From: a bacterium
Lineage (GTDB): Bacteria > Joyebacterota > Joyebacteria > Joyebacterales > Joyebacteraceae
NCBI GenBank assembly: GCA_025774935.1
Contig: JALGZK010000001.1
Location: forward strand, 414,591 to 478,590
Direction: 5' to 3'
DNA: 64,000 nt
Shown: piece after piece, positions 50,023-59,833 of the stretch
How positions within the stretch are numbered: position 1 is the first letter of the stretch
Layout of the letters: each line of letters starts with the position of its first letter
Translations under genes and position numbers: made by a program
Notes under the pieces: generated by a model
The model's input: the letters and a program-made list of their open reading frames with translations, nothing else
Database searches by the model: none
What the model was told of the DNA's origin: nothing

Positions 50023-52809
50023 ATGCCCGAAGCGAGCTACTACCGTATGCCCGTCCAGGAAGTCCTGGACGATCTCGCGACGAGCCTCAGGGGCCTCACG
50101 CGCGAGGAGGCCGCGAAGCGCCGCCTCGAGCACGGCGAGAACGAGCTCGGGGCCGAGTTCAAGACGCCGGCGTGGCTCCTCTTCCTATCGCAGTTCCGCG
50201 ACCTTCTCGTCATAGTCCTCATCGTCGCCGCGGCGATCTCGTTCGTCATCGGGAGCTACCGCGACGGAACGGTGATGCTCATCATCGTCGCCATCAACGC
50301 CGTCATCGGGTTCGTGCAGGAGTACAAGGTCTCCCGCATCCTCGAGAGCCTGAAGTCCCTCATACAGTCTCCTGCCAAGGTCGTCACAGACGGCGAGCTG
50401 ACCGAGCTCCCGCAGAGCCAGCTTGTCCCCGGCGACATCGTCCATCTGGAGGCGGGCGACAAGATCCCCGCAGACGTCCGGATAATCGAGTCGTTCGACC
50501 TCCGGACGAACGACTTCGCTCTCACGGGCGAGTCCACTCCGCAGGGAAAGGGGACCAACGCCATCGGCGAGGACGTCGTGCTCGCCGACCGCGACAACAT
50601 GGCGTACACGGGGACGACCGTCGCCTCAGGGAGCGCCGACGGTGTCGTCGTCCGGACCGGCATGAACACCGAGCTGGGCAGGATCGCCGGCTTGACGCAG
50701 GAGACCGAAGAGACCGCGTCCCCGCTCGAGAAGGAACTCGGTGCGCTCGCGAAGTGGCTCACGACGACCGTCGTCATCATCGGAGCGATCCTCTTCGGGG
50801 TCGCGCTCTGGCAGGGATTCAGTCTGTTCACGAGCATGGTCTACGCGCTCGGCATCGCGGTCGCGCTCGTCCCGCAGGCACTCCCGGCGCAGGTCACCGT
50901 CGCGCTCTCTACGACGAGCAAGCGCCTCGCCGACCGGAACGCCGTCGTCAAGAGCCTGCCGTCGGTCGAGACGCTCGGCTCGACGAGCGTCATCTGCACC
51001 GACAAGACGGGGACGCTCACTAAGAACGAGATGACGGTCACGTCGGTGTGGTTCAACGGCAGGCACTACTCGATGACCGGCATCGGCTACGAGCCCGAGG
51101 GAGCGATCCTCGACTCGGACGGGAACGCAGTCTCCCAGGAAGGCATCGACGAGATCGAGATCCTGATGGACGCGGCGACGATGGCTTCGAACGCCGAGAT
51201 CCACGAGCCCGACGAGGAGCACGACGGGTGGTACCCGGTGGGCGATCCGACGGAGGCCGCGCTCGTCACGATGTCGACCAAGCTCGGCACGCGCTCGCCG
51301 ATCGAAGACGAGGAGAACCCGGAGCTTCAGGAGTTCCCCTTCGACTCGGAGCGGAAGCGTATGAGCTCGGTCCGCCAGTTCGGGGACAGACAGGAGCTCG
51401 CCATGAAGGGAGCTCCCGGGAGCGTCCTCTCCATCAGCAGGTCGATCTATCGGGACGGCCAGGCGGTCCCGATCACGGAGGAGGACCGGAAGACGGCCCT
51501 CGGGGTCAACGACGAGTTCTCCAAGAAGGCGCTCAGGGTCCTCGCGATCGCCTACCGCCCGCTCGACTCGAACGGGAAGGACTACACCGTCGACGAGGTC
51601 GAGCGTGACGTCATCTTCCTGGGCTTGGTAGGCATGATCGACCCTCCGCGCGAGGGCGTGCGGGAGGCGATCGACGAGTGCCACGACGCGCATATCCGGA
51701 CGTTCATCATGACGGGCGACCAGTCGATCACCGCCCAGGCGGTCGGACGCGAGATCAACCTCTGCGAGGAAGGAAGCGCCCCGCGCGTCATCACGGGGAG
51801 GGAGCTCAAGGGGATCGAGGACCAGGACCTCACGGACGCGATGGAGGGGGAGACCGCCCTCATCTTCTCCCGCGTCGATCCCGCCGACAAACTCCGCATC
51901 GTGGAGCTCCTCGAGGACGAGGGCGAGGTCGTCGCAGTGACGGGCGACGGCGTCAACGATGCGCCCGCGCTCAAGCGGGCGGACATCGGGGTCGCGATGG
52001 GTGGTATCGGGACCGACGTGGCCAAGGAGGCGTCGGAGCTCGTGCTCCTCGACGACAGCTTCCCGACGCTCGTCGAGGCCGTACGGGAGGGCAGGACGAT
52101 CTACGCGAACCTCCGGAAGACCGTCCTCGCCTCCATGACGACGAACGCGGCGGAGCTCGTGGTCGTCCTTCTTGGACTGGCCGCCGTCTCCGTCAAGAAC
52201 TGGGCCATCCCGATCCTCGCGATCCAGATCCTCGCGATCGACCTTCTCGCGGAGATCATGCCGCTGACGTTCCTCACGTACGACCCTCCGTCCGACGACG
52301 TCATGACCTCCCGACCGAGGAACATCAGGGACCACATCCTGAACAGGAACACGGCCGCCGAGGTCGTGTTCCTCGGGGTCCTGATCGGGGCGCTCGCGTT
52401 CGCGAACTTCGTGCTCTTCATGTTCAGGGAGGGCGTCACTTTCACCGTCGATCACGCCGACCCCGTGATGTACGCGCGGGGCACGGCGATCACCTACCTC
52501 ACGATCGCCTACTGCCAGTTCGCGAACATCCTCTCGAGGCGCTACGAGTACGAGTCGGTCGTGAGCAGGAACTTCTTCACGAACCGCGTGCTCCTGTTCT
52601 CGATCCTCGGGTCGGTCGTGCTCGTCTTCGTAGGCGTCTACGGACCGTTCGTGAGCGACTTTTTGCAGTTCGCTCGGCTGTCGCTCGTCGACTGGGGCTA
52701 CGTTCTCGGAGCGGCCCTCGTATTCCTCGCGGCTTTCGAGGCCATCAAGCTCGGGAAGCGGCTGAGCCGGGGGAGGCGCGGGACCGCGGCGGGAGCAGCG
52801 CGCGCCTGA
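50023..52809 (+). CDS. P2-type cation-transporting ATPase with altered ion site
   Basis: 928 residues from the ATG at 50023; the frame is open much further upstream but only as a shadow of the opposite gene. All P-type motifs are present: TGES at 168, phosphorylated D327 in CTDKTGTLT, a KGAPG N-domain motif, MTGDQ, and TGDGVNDAPALKRADIG. The shape fits the Ca2+ or Na+/K+ (P2) group, and M5 keeps NAAELV as in SERCA. However, M4 has VPQALP (Q285) where SERCA has PEGLP, and M6 has AIDLLAEIMP where SERCA has VNLVTDGLP, so three ligands differ. The transported ion is therefore uncertain. It lies 15 bases before the alkyltransferase gene. Confidence 0.9.
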   Translation: MPEASYYRMPVQEVLDDLATSLRGLTREEAAKRRLEHGENELGAEFKTPAWLLFLSQFRDLLVIVLIVAAAISFVIGSYRDGTVMLIIVAINAVIGFVQEYKVSRILESLKSLIQSPAKVVTDGELTELPQSQLVPGDIVHLEAGDKIPADVRIIESFDLRTNDFALTGESTPQGKGTNAIGEDVVLADRDNMAYTGTTVASGSADGVVVRTGMNTELGRIAGLTQETEETASPLEKELGALAKWLTTTVVIIGAILFGVALWQGFSLFTSMVYALGIAVALVPQALPAQVTVALSTTSKRLADRNAVVKSLPSVETLGSTSVICTDKTGTLTKNEMTVTSVWFNGRHYSMTGIGYEPEGAILDSDGNAVSQEGIDEIEILMDAATMASNAEIHEPDEEHDGWYPVGDPTEAALVTMSTKLGTRSPIEDEENPELQEFPFDSERKRMSSVRQFGDRQELAMKGAPGSVLSISRSIYRDGQAVPITEEDRKTALGVNDEFSKKALRVLAIAYRPLDSNGKDYTVDEVERDVIFLGLVGMIDPPREGVREAIDECHDAHIRTFIMTGDQSITAQAVGREINLCEEGSAPRVITGRELKGIEDQDLTDAMEGETALIFSRVDPADKLRIVELLEDEGEVVAVTGDGVNDAPALKRADIGVAMGGIGTDVAKEASELVLLDDSFPTLVEAVREGRTIYANLRKTVLASMTTNAAELVVVLLGLAAVSVKNWAIPILAIQILAIDLLAEIMPLTFLTYDPPSDDVMTSRPRNIRDHILNRNTAAEVVFLGVLIGALAFANFVLFMFREGVTFTVDHADPVMYARGTAITYLTIAYCQFANILSRRYEYESVVSRNFFTNRVLLFSILGSVVLVFVGVYGPFVSDFLQFARLSLVDWGYVLGAALVFLAAFEAIKLGKRLSRGRRGTAAGAARA

Positions 52810-52824
52810 CCCCGAGGAGACGCA

Positions 52825-53381
52825 ATGGACCAGCCCCTCTACGTGAAGCTGTCGTCGCCCTTCGGGGCGTTCGCGGTCGTCTGGCGCGATGCGGGCGGCG
52901 GCCCGATGATCCAGCAGGTGCTTCTCGCGCGGGACGGCGCGTCGGGTGAGAAGCGGGCACGCGGGGCGTTCGCCGGCCTGCGGAAGGGCACCGACCCGCG
53001 AGTCGAGGAGGTCGCGGCGAGGATCCAGCGGTTTCTCGAGGGGGAGGTGCTCTCGTTCGCGCTCGACCTCGTCGACTTCGGCCGCTGCTCGCCGTTCCAG
53101 CGCCGGATCATCCTCGCGGAGCACGGGATTCCGCGGGGCATGGTCAGCACGTACGGACGCATCGCGCGGCATCTGGGGTCCCCGGGGCGGCGAGGGCGGT
53201 CGGCAACGCGCTCGGAACTAATCCGTTTCCGATCATCATCCCGTGCCACCGCGCGGTCCTGTCGGACGGGAGGCTCGGAGGATACCAGGGCGGGACCGCA
53301 ATGAAGCGCGCGCTCCTCGAGCTCGAGGGCGTCGAGATCTCGGAGGCCGGAAAGGTGATCACGAAGGAGTACTACTACTGA
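52825..53381 (+). pseudogene. ogt: O6-alkylguanine-DNA methyltransferase (Ogt/MGMT), frameshifted
   Basis: The ATG at 52825 has GAGGAGA upstream. The N-terminal part and the helix [20 protein letters not shown] are normal for the family. At the G4 run 53184-53187 the frame is lost; restoring one base gives [26 protein letters not shown], with the acceptor cysteine at 53244-53246, then LGGYQGG and a tail ending at TGA 53379-53381. The family transfers alkyl groups from O6-guanine to that Cys to repair DNA. As printed, the product lacks the active site. A single-base error in a G homopolymer is the simplest cause, with true decay the alternative. Confidence 0.85.
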
Positions 53382-53402
53382 TCGCGCAGGACGGGGGGAG
53401 AC

Positions 53403-55475
53403 ATGGCTGAAGGAAGAAGGTGGACGATACCGCTGGCGATCGCCGCAGTCGTCGCCCTGGCGGCCTGGGCGGGCGTCCCGGCCGCGGCCGACGACGTGAC
53501 CGCCGAGCCACTGCCGCCGGGGGACAGCCCGTCGCCGACGGTCTTCACGCGCCTTGCCGACGCCGGCGAGGCGGAGGACCACGAGGGATCCGATCACGTG
53601 ATCGTCTTCGAGAGGACGGTGAACCGCGTGAAGGAGACCGGAGTCACCTACACCGACGACTACGTCCTCTACAAGCTCCTCACTCCGGCGGCATGCCGCA
53701 ACATGTCGGTGCGGCGTTGGCGGTACGAGCCGTGGAGCAGCTTCGTCGACGTTCGCGAGGTGAACGTCATACGAGGTGACGAGAAGATCCCGGTCGACGT
53801 CTCGCAGGTGCACGATCTCCCGGCGCCGCAGTCGGCGATCTACTGGAACGCGCGCGTGAAGACGCTCCAGATGCCGCGCCTCGAGGTGAACGACGGGATC
53901 GAGATCAAGACGTTCCACAAGGGATACAGCTACGCGCTCCTCGACGAAGAAGCCGGAGCCGCCTCCGCGGCGGAGGGGAACGGCCCCGACGACGACAAGT
54001 ACATCCCGCCGATGCCGGGCGAGTACTTCGACATCATCCGCTTCTCAGCGACCGTGCCGATCATCGAACAGCGGTACGAGGTGGTCATCCCGTCGTCGAA
54101 GAGACTCCACTCGGAGACCTATAACGGACCGCTGTACGCAGGCACGAGCTACAGCGCGGACAGCACGCGCTACGCGTGGTGGGGCTACGACCTCCCACCG
54201 AGGCCGTACGAGTACAGGCAGGCCTCGGCGAGCGACGACGCCCCGAAGGTCGTCCTCGCGACCGTCGAGAGCTGGGAGGCGAAGAGCCGCTGGTTCTTCG
54301 ACGTGAACGAGGGGCAGTTCGACGTGACCCCCGCGATCCAGGCGAAGGTCGACGAGATCTTCGAGGAGGCGGGGCTCACCGATGCGTCGGAGGAGGAGAA
54401 GGCCGATGCGCTCGTCCACTGGGTCGCGCAGAACATCCGCTACAGCGGGCAGACCATGGGGGAGGGCGAGGGGTTCACCCTCCACTCCGGTGAGATGATC
54501 TTCGAGCAGCGGAGCGGGGTCTGCAAGGACATCGCCGGGATGCTCGTCACGATGATGCGCGCGGCGGGCATGGACTCGTACGCCGCGATGACGATGGCCG
54601 GAAGCCGCATCGACCTCGTCCCGGCCGACCAGTTCAACCATTGCGTGACCGCGCTCCGGAAGGCCGACGGCACGTTCGTGATGTACGACCCTACCTGGGT
54701 CCCGTACTACAACGACATCTGGTCGAAGTACGAGACGGAACAGCAGTACCTGGTGGGGACGCCGGAGGGGGAGCCGCTCGCGACGATCGACTACAGCCCG
54801 GCCGATGAGTCGCCGCTCAAGGTCCGGCACCGCGCGACGCTCTCCGAGGACGGCGCACTCGAGGGCACGTTCAGGTTCGACGGGTCGGGAGCGATGGACG
54901 CCAGGCTCCGGCGCATAACGCAGTCCGAGAGGATCGCCGACCTCGAGTACGCGATGTCGGGGCTCCTCTCGCCTCTCTCTTCCGGCGTCGAGATCGCGCG
55001 GTTCGAGCACCCGAGACCCGATGACTTCAGCCAGAAGATGTGGATCGAGATCGACTACCGGATCCCGGGATTCGCGCTGCCGGTGGGAGAGGCGCTCGAG
55101 TTCCGGAGCCCGATGATGACCGTCACGCTCGCGAGCGGATGGCTCTTCCGCGCGGGCGCCGTGCACTGGGACGACGAGCGCGAGACCGACCTCTTCCTCT
55201 GGTTCACCCAGCTCGTCGACGGCGAGGAGGAAATCCGGCTGCCCGGCGGCTACGAGATCAAGGAACCGCCCGAGTCCGAAGAGGTCGACGAGGCCTACGC
55301 GTACTTCAAGGGCGGGAGCGAGATCGACGGGAGGAACCTCGTGATCACGCAGCGCGCGGAGGTTCGCAGACGGCAGATCCCCCCGGACGGGTACGGGGGG
55401 TTCAAGACAGCGATGGAGGAAGCGCAGGCCTTCGGCGACGAGGTCTACCGCGCGGCGAAGGGAGGTGACCGATGA
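53403..55475 (+). CDS. DUF3857 and transglutaminase-like secreted protein
   Basis: 690 residues with a signal peptide (IAAVVALAAWAGVPAAA). A DUF3857 beta-rich domain occupies about residues 60-260, followed by a transglutaminase-like papain fold with an intact triad: C374 in SGVCKDIAGML, H413 in FNHCVTAL and D429 in MYDPTW. A C-terminal beta domain follows. Such proteins act in the periplasm or at the cell surface, probably as peptidases or amidases rather than cross-linking enzymes. It opens a tightly packed operon, and its last four bases overlap the next, related gene. Confidence 0.88.
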   Translation: MAEGRRWTIPLAIAAVVALAAWAGVPAAADDVTAEPLPPGDSPSPTVFTRLADAGEAEDHEGSDHVIVFERTVNRVKETGVTYTDDYVLYKLLTPAACRNMSVRRWRYEPWSSFVDVREVNVIRGDEKIPVDVSQVHDLPAPQSAIYWNARVKTLQMPRLEVNDGIEIKTFHKGYSYALLDEEAGAASAAEGNGPDDDKYIPPMPGEYFDIIRFSATVPIIEQRYEVVIPSSKRLHSETYNGPLYAGTSYSADSTRYAWWGYDLPPRPYEYRQASASDDAPKVVLATVESWEAKSRWFFDVNEGQFDVTPAIQAKVDEIFEEAGLTDASEEEKADALVHWVAQNIRYSGQTMGEGEGFTLHSGEMIFEQRSGVCKDIAGMLVTMMRAAGMDSYAAMTMAGSRIDLVPADQFNHCVTALRKADGTFVMYDPTWVPYYNDIWSKYETEQQYLVGTPEGEPLATIDYSPADESPLKVRHRATLSEDGALEGTFRFDGSGAMDARLRRITQSERIADLEYAMSGLLSPLSSGVEIARFEHPRPDDFSQKMWIEIDYRIPGFALPVGEALEFRSPMMTVTLASGWLFRAGAVHWDDERETDLFLWFTQLVDGEEEIRLPGGYEIKEPPESEEVDEAYAYFKGGSEIDGRNLVITQRAEVRRRQIPPDGYGGFKTAMEEAQAFGDEVYRAAKGGDR

Positions 55476-57403
55476 GACGCCACCTTCCGACACTCACGCT
55501 TGCACTGGCGCTTCTGGTCGGCGCCTCCGTCACACTCCGCGCCGAGCCGATGGCCGCCGCGGGCGGGCACGACATCGGGGAGCTCATGGCGCTCGCCGAG
55601 GAAAACTACGACCTCGAGACAATGGACGCCGTCATCCTCCTCGACTCAGAGACCGTCCTGATCTCGCCGGGCGCGCGAAAGACGACGGTCCACGAGATCG
55701 TCTGGATCGCGACGGAGCGCGGCATCGACACGTACGCTGACCTCCGGGTCCCGTACGACTCCGCGACCTCTTCGCTCGAGGTCGTGTCGCTCCGGACGTG
55801 GATGGACGGTCGCTGGTGGCCGCACGACACCGAGCTCAACCCGACCGCCATCGTGGAGACGATCCCGTACGCCGCGCAGAGCGCTGACGACTACACGACG
55901 ATGCGGGAGACGATGCTCCTTCACGACGGCGTCGAGATCCCGTGCATCGTCGAGACCGTCTACACGATCGAGGAGCGCCGGCCCGAGGATCTCGGCGCGG
56001 ACGGGATGTGGGTCTTCCCGCGGCACGACCCGGTCGTCCGGAGCCGACTCGTACTGGCGCTTCCGAACGACACGGTCCTCGCCACAGGGTCTGCCAACGG
56101 CGCGCCCGAGGCGGCGTCGCGCCCTCGCGGCGATGCAATCACTGCCCGCATGTGGCAGATGGACCTCGTCGACCGCATCCCCCGTCCTCTCGCGCACGAG
56201 CCGTCGGTCGACGCGCCGCACGTGGTCTGGTCGACGTGGCCGAGCTGGCAGGGGCTCGGGGACGCGTTCCTCGAACCGTTCGACGAGGCGGCGGGGCTCT
56301 CGGACGCCCTCGTCGAGTCCGTGGCGGTCCGCACCGCACGCGCTCCCACGCTCAGGGCGAAGGCCGAGGCGATTGCCGCGTTCGTCAGGGAGTCGACGCG
56401 GTACGTGAACTACGACGTCAGCCACTGGCGATTCGAGCCGCGTTCCGCGACGCGCGTCTGGGAGACTGCGTACGGGCACGAGCTCGACCGGGCGGTGCTC
56501 GCGGCCGCGCTCTTCCGCAAGGCGGGCTTCCGAGCGGACCCGGTCTACCGCACGGCTCCGTTCGTGACGGTGGCAGAGGACGTCCCGGGGTTTGCGCAGT
56601 TCGAGGACCTCCGCCTCTGGGTGAACGCCCGGGGCCTGGGCGACGACCTCTCGTGCTACTTCGACCCGTCGTCCGGCAGCCTCGACTTCTCGACTCGCCC
56701 CATGTCGGCGCGCGAGATCTGGATCGTCGACGACCCCGAGGGGCCGGCGCACTGGCCGACCGCGGGACCCGTCGCGAGCGAGATCGACGTCGTGCTCACG
56801 CTCGAGCCGGACGAAGAGGGAGGCTGGACAGGCACTGGATACGTCGGCGCGACTCACGAGCTGTGTCCGTACGACGCCGTCTCCGGTATCGGCGGCGAGA
56901 CCGGCAGCTACATCGGGAGGCTCGCGGGCGGCATTCTCGAGGGCGCGGACGTGAGCGACCACAGCCTCGCGTATCTCACAGAGGAGAAGATGAGCGCGGG
57001 GTTCGCGTTTACGCTCTCGGCTGGTGAGGACGACGAGACCGACCGAACGGAGATCGTCGCCGGGTCCGTCCGCGGCGGAGTCCTCGCGAACCTCTTCGAC
57101 GGAGTCACGCTCCACCACGGTCACAGGGGATCGACGGTCCGCGCAAAGGGGCCGTTGAGCCAGCGTCTCGTCCTTCAGATCAGAACGGGAGACTTCGAGG
57201 GGGTCCGGTTCCCGGCCGAGCTGACGCTCGAGAACGCCGTCGGGAGCTTCACGCTCACCGTGGACGAGGATACGGTCTGGACCACCGTGACGCGCGAACT
57301 CGTGGTCGATGCTCTCACGATCCCGCCCGAGCACTGGCCGCTCCTGCGCGAGCTTCTGCTCGCCGAGGAGAGCACGAGGGCCCGGACGATCGTCCTGGAG
57401 TAG
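55472..57403 (+). CDS. DUF3857/transglutaminase-like protein lacking catalytic Cys and His
   Basis: 643 residues. The ATG overlaps the previous stop (ATGA), with GGAGGTGA upstream. A signal peptide (TLALALLVGASVTLRA) is followed by a DUF3857-like domain and the transglutaminase-like fold. Aligned with its neighbour, the nucleophile position is Glu337 (YGHELDRAVLAAALFRKAGF, against SGVCKDIAGML), the His motif is replaced by FEDLRLWV, and only the Asp motif survives (YFDPSS). This looks like a pseudoenzyme that may bind or regulate its active neighbour or a glycopeptide. Confidence 0.82.
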   Translation: MRRHLPTLTLALALLVGASVTLRAEPMAAAGGHDIGELMALAEENYDLETMDAVILLDSETVLISPGARKTTVHEIVWIATERGIDTYADLRVPYDSATSSLEVVSLRTWMDGRWWPHDTELNPTAIVETIPYAAQSADDYTTMRETMLLHDGVEIPCIVETVYTIEERRPEDLGADGMWVFPRHDPVVRSRLVLALPNDTVLATGSANGAPEAASRPRGDAITARMWQMDLVDRIPRPLAHEPSVDAPHVVWSTWPSWQGLGDAFLEPFDEAAGLSDALVESVAVRTARAPTLRAKAEAIAAFVRESTRYVNYDVSHWRFEPRSATRVWETAYGHELDRAVLAAALFRKAGFRADPVYRTAPFVTVAEDVPGFAQFEDLRLWVNARGLGDDLSCYFDPSSGSLDFSTRPMSAREIWIVDDPEGPAHWPTAGPVASEIDVVLTLEPDEEGGWTGTGYVGATHELCPYDAVSGIGGETGSYIGRLAGGILEGADVSDHSLAYLTEEKMSAGFAFTLSAGEDDETDRTEIVAGSVRGGVLANLFDGVTLHHGHRGSTVRAKGPLSQRLVLQIRTGDFEGVRFPAELTLENAVGSFTLTVDEDTVWTTVTRELVVDALTIPPEHWPLLRELLLAEESTRARTIVLE

Positions 57404-57411
57404 GGGCGCAG

Positions 57412-59772
57412 GTGAAGACGCTCTACGTCATACACCACTCGCACACAGACATCGGGTACACGGAGCTCCAGGGGCGCGTCGCGCGCAGGCACGCGGACTT
57501 CATCCGCCAGGCGCTCGCGATCATCGAGAAGAGCGCCGGCAGACGGAGCCGGCACTTCACGGGGTTCCGGTGGCAGTGCGAGACGTTCTGGGGAGTCGAG
57601 AAGTTCCTCGAGGAAGCGACCGGCGACGAGCGCACCGCCTTCGTCGAAGCGGTACGCTCGGGCGCGATCGGAGTCTCGGGCAGCTACCTCAACTTGAACG
57701 AGCTCCTCGACTACGATCTCCTGTTGACCGCGACCGGGCGCGCAGCGGACTTCGGCCGCTCGATCGACGTGCCGGTCGATTCGGCGATGACCGCCGACAT
57801 CAACGGATACAGCTGGGGGTTCTCGCAGGCCCTGCACGACCGCGGGATCGAGAACCTGTTCACGTGCATTCACACCCACCACGGCATGTACCCGTTCGGG
57901 AGGACGCAGGTCCCGTTCTGGTGGGAGACGCCGAACGGAGACCGCGTGCTCGTGTGGAGCGGCGAGCACTACCACTTCGGGAACGAGCTCGGGATCGTGC
58001 CGGGCGCGGTGTCGTCGTACGTCACGAAGGACGAGTGCGACGCGGGGATGATCTTCGGAGACCACTGGAGCGTCGCCGAGATACGAATCCCGAGGTACGT
58101 GGAGCGGCTCGCGGACGGAGGATACCCGTACGACGTCGTCCCGGTCATGGCCTCGGGCCTGCGAACGGACAACGCACCGCCGTGCCCGCTCATCATCGAC
58201 TTCGTGGAGCGCTGGAACTCGGAGCACGGGTCGGAGATCCGCGTCGAGATGACGACGCTCTCCGCGTTCTTCCGGCACCTCCGCGAGCGCCGATATGACT
58301 TCCCCGTCCATCGCGGCGACTGGCCGGACTGGTGGTCGGACGGGCCGTCCGGGAACGCGGCGAGCACGAAGCTGTTCAGGAACGCACAACGGAGGCTCGC
58401 ATACTACCACGCCCTCACGGACCGCTACACGGAGCTGGAGCCGTCCGACGTCTCGGAGATTGAGAGCGACCTCATCCACTACGCGGAGCACACGTTCAGC
58501 TACGCGAACTCGGTGCGCGATCCCTGGTATCCGATGGTGCACGCGATCTCCGAGCGGAAGAAGGCGTATGCCGCAGTCGCGCACGACGGCGTCGAGACAG
58601 CGCTGGACGCCGCGCTCGGGATGCTCGGCGCGGCCGGGCTCGCAGTGGGAACACCGCTCACGTACTCGGTGGTGAATCCGCTCCACCGTGCGGTGAGCGG
58701 AGCGGCGTACCTCGCGGTGGGGCACTACGAACTCAACGAGCTCGGACTCGACCGCGGCGCCGAGGTGCTCGACGTGGAGTCCGGCGAAGCGCTCCCGTGC
58801 GAGCTCAGGAACACGCCATTCGGCGGTGAGTTCTGTGTCCCGGTGAGGCTCGCGCCGGGGGAGGAACGGTCGCTCGAGATCCGGGCGACAGACCGCGTCG
58901 AGTACGAGGCGCGGCTGCTTGATGGCGTGGAGGCGATCGAGACGCCGTTTGTCCGGATCGCGTGGCGGCCGGGCGACGGGATCGTCGGATGGCGGGACGT
59001 CGTGCTCGGCCGGGAGCTCCTGCGCGGAGAACTCAGCCACGCGCCGTTCACGCCCGTCCACGAGGTCACACCCGTTGCGGACCAGGAGGGAATCTGCACG
59101 GTCCGTGGCGACATGGGTCTGAACCGAAAGGGCACGGACGCTGTCAGGAGCCCAGGGTGTTTCGTCGGAGCGCAGGGCGTGCGATCGGGCAGGGTCTTCG
59201 CAGGCGCGACGCTCGAGTACGGAGTGCCGGGACTGAGCACGTACGTCGTCGAACTCCGCGCTCACGTCGCGGAGCCCCGCGTCGACGTCGCGGTGCGGTT
59301 CCACAAGGACAGCGTCTGGGAGCCGGAGAACGTCTACCTGTCGCTGCCGTTCACGACCGGCACCGGAGGCGAGACGCTCTGGCTCGACAAGGCGGGCGCT
59401 CCGGTGCGGCCCCGCGTCGATCAGCTGCCGGGCACGCTCACGGACTTCTACAGCATCCAAGAGGGACTCGCACTCACGGCGCGCGATCGCGGCGTGGCGG
59501 TCGCGACACCCGACAGCCACCTCGTCCAGCTCGGGGCTCTCGAGCACGGCGTGCGCCCGCTCGCGGGCGATCCCGTGCTCGACGACGACCCCGCGCACGT
59601 CTACGCTTGGCTCATGACGAACTACTGGGAGACGAACTTCTCAGCGGACCTCGGCGGGTTCTACGAGTTCAGGTACACGGTGAAGTGGGGGGCCGGACTG
59701 GCCGACCCGCGCGAGGCGCTCGAAGACTGCAGGGCCACGAACCACGGCATCGTCTCGTTCAGGCTGAGGTGA
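57412..59772 (+). CDS. Glycoside hydrolase family 38 (alpha-mannosidase-like) protein
   Basis: 786 residues from a GTG start eight bases after the previous stop. The N-terminal GH38 domain has the zinc motif HHSHTDIGYT (H11, D13), a likely nucleophile/ligand Asp129 in TADINGYSWG, and His360 in AEHTFSYANS at the position of the fourth ligand. The C-terminal half has the beta-sandwich layout of GH38 enzymes. No signal peptide is visible, so it is probably cytoplasmic and trims alpha-mannosides after import. The operon context (symporter, CBM9-like, PNGase F-like) supports use of N-glycan mannose. The exact linkage is unknown. Confidence 0.82.
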   Translation: MKTLYVIHHSHTDIGYTELQGRVARRHADFIRQALAIIEKSAGRRSRHFTGFRWQCETFWGVEKFLEEATGDERTAFVEAVRSGAIGVSGSYLNLNELLDYDLLLTATGRAADFGRSIDVPVDSAMTADINGYSWGFSQALHDRGIENLFTCIHTHHGMYPFGRTQVPFWWETPNGDRVLVWSGEHYHFGNELGIVPGAVSSYVTKDECDAGMIFGDHWSVAEIRIPRYVERLADGGYPYDVVPVMASGLRTDNAPPCPLIIDFVERWNSEHGSEIRVEMTTLSAFFRHLRERRYDFPVHRGDWPDWWSDGPSGNAASTKLFRNAQRRLAYYHALTDRYTELEPSDVSEIESDLIHYAEHTFSYANSVRDPWYPMVHAISERKKAYAAVAHDGVETALDAALGMLGAAGLAVGTPLTYSVVNPLHRAVSGAAYLAVGHYELNELGLDRGAEVLDVESGEALPCELRNTPFGGEFCVPVRLAPGEERSLEIRATDRVEYEARLLDGVEAIETPFVRIAWRPGDGIVGWRDVVLGRELLRGELSHAPFTPVHEVTPVADQEGICTVRGDMGLNRKGTDAVRSPGCFVGAQGVRSGRVFAGATLEYGVPGLSTYVVELRAHVAEPRVDVAVRFHKDSVWEPENVYLSLPFTTGTGGETLWLDKAGAPVRPRVDQLPGTLTDFYSIQEGLALTARDRGVAVATPDSHLVQLGALEHGVRPLAGDPVLDDDPAHVYAWLMTNYWETNFSADLGGFYEFRYTVKWGAGLADPREALEDCRATNHGIVSFRLR

Positions 59773-59833
59773 CGGCACCCAAGCGCGCGGAGCCCGCGCC
59801 CGGGGCGCCCTGGTAGGAGGGGAGGACCGGACC

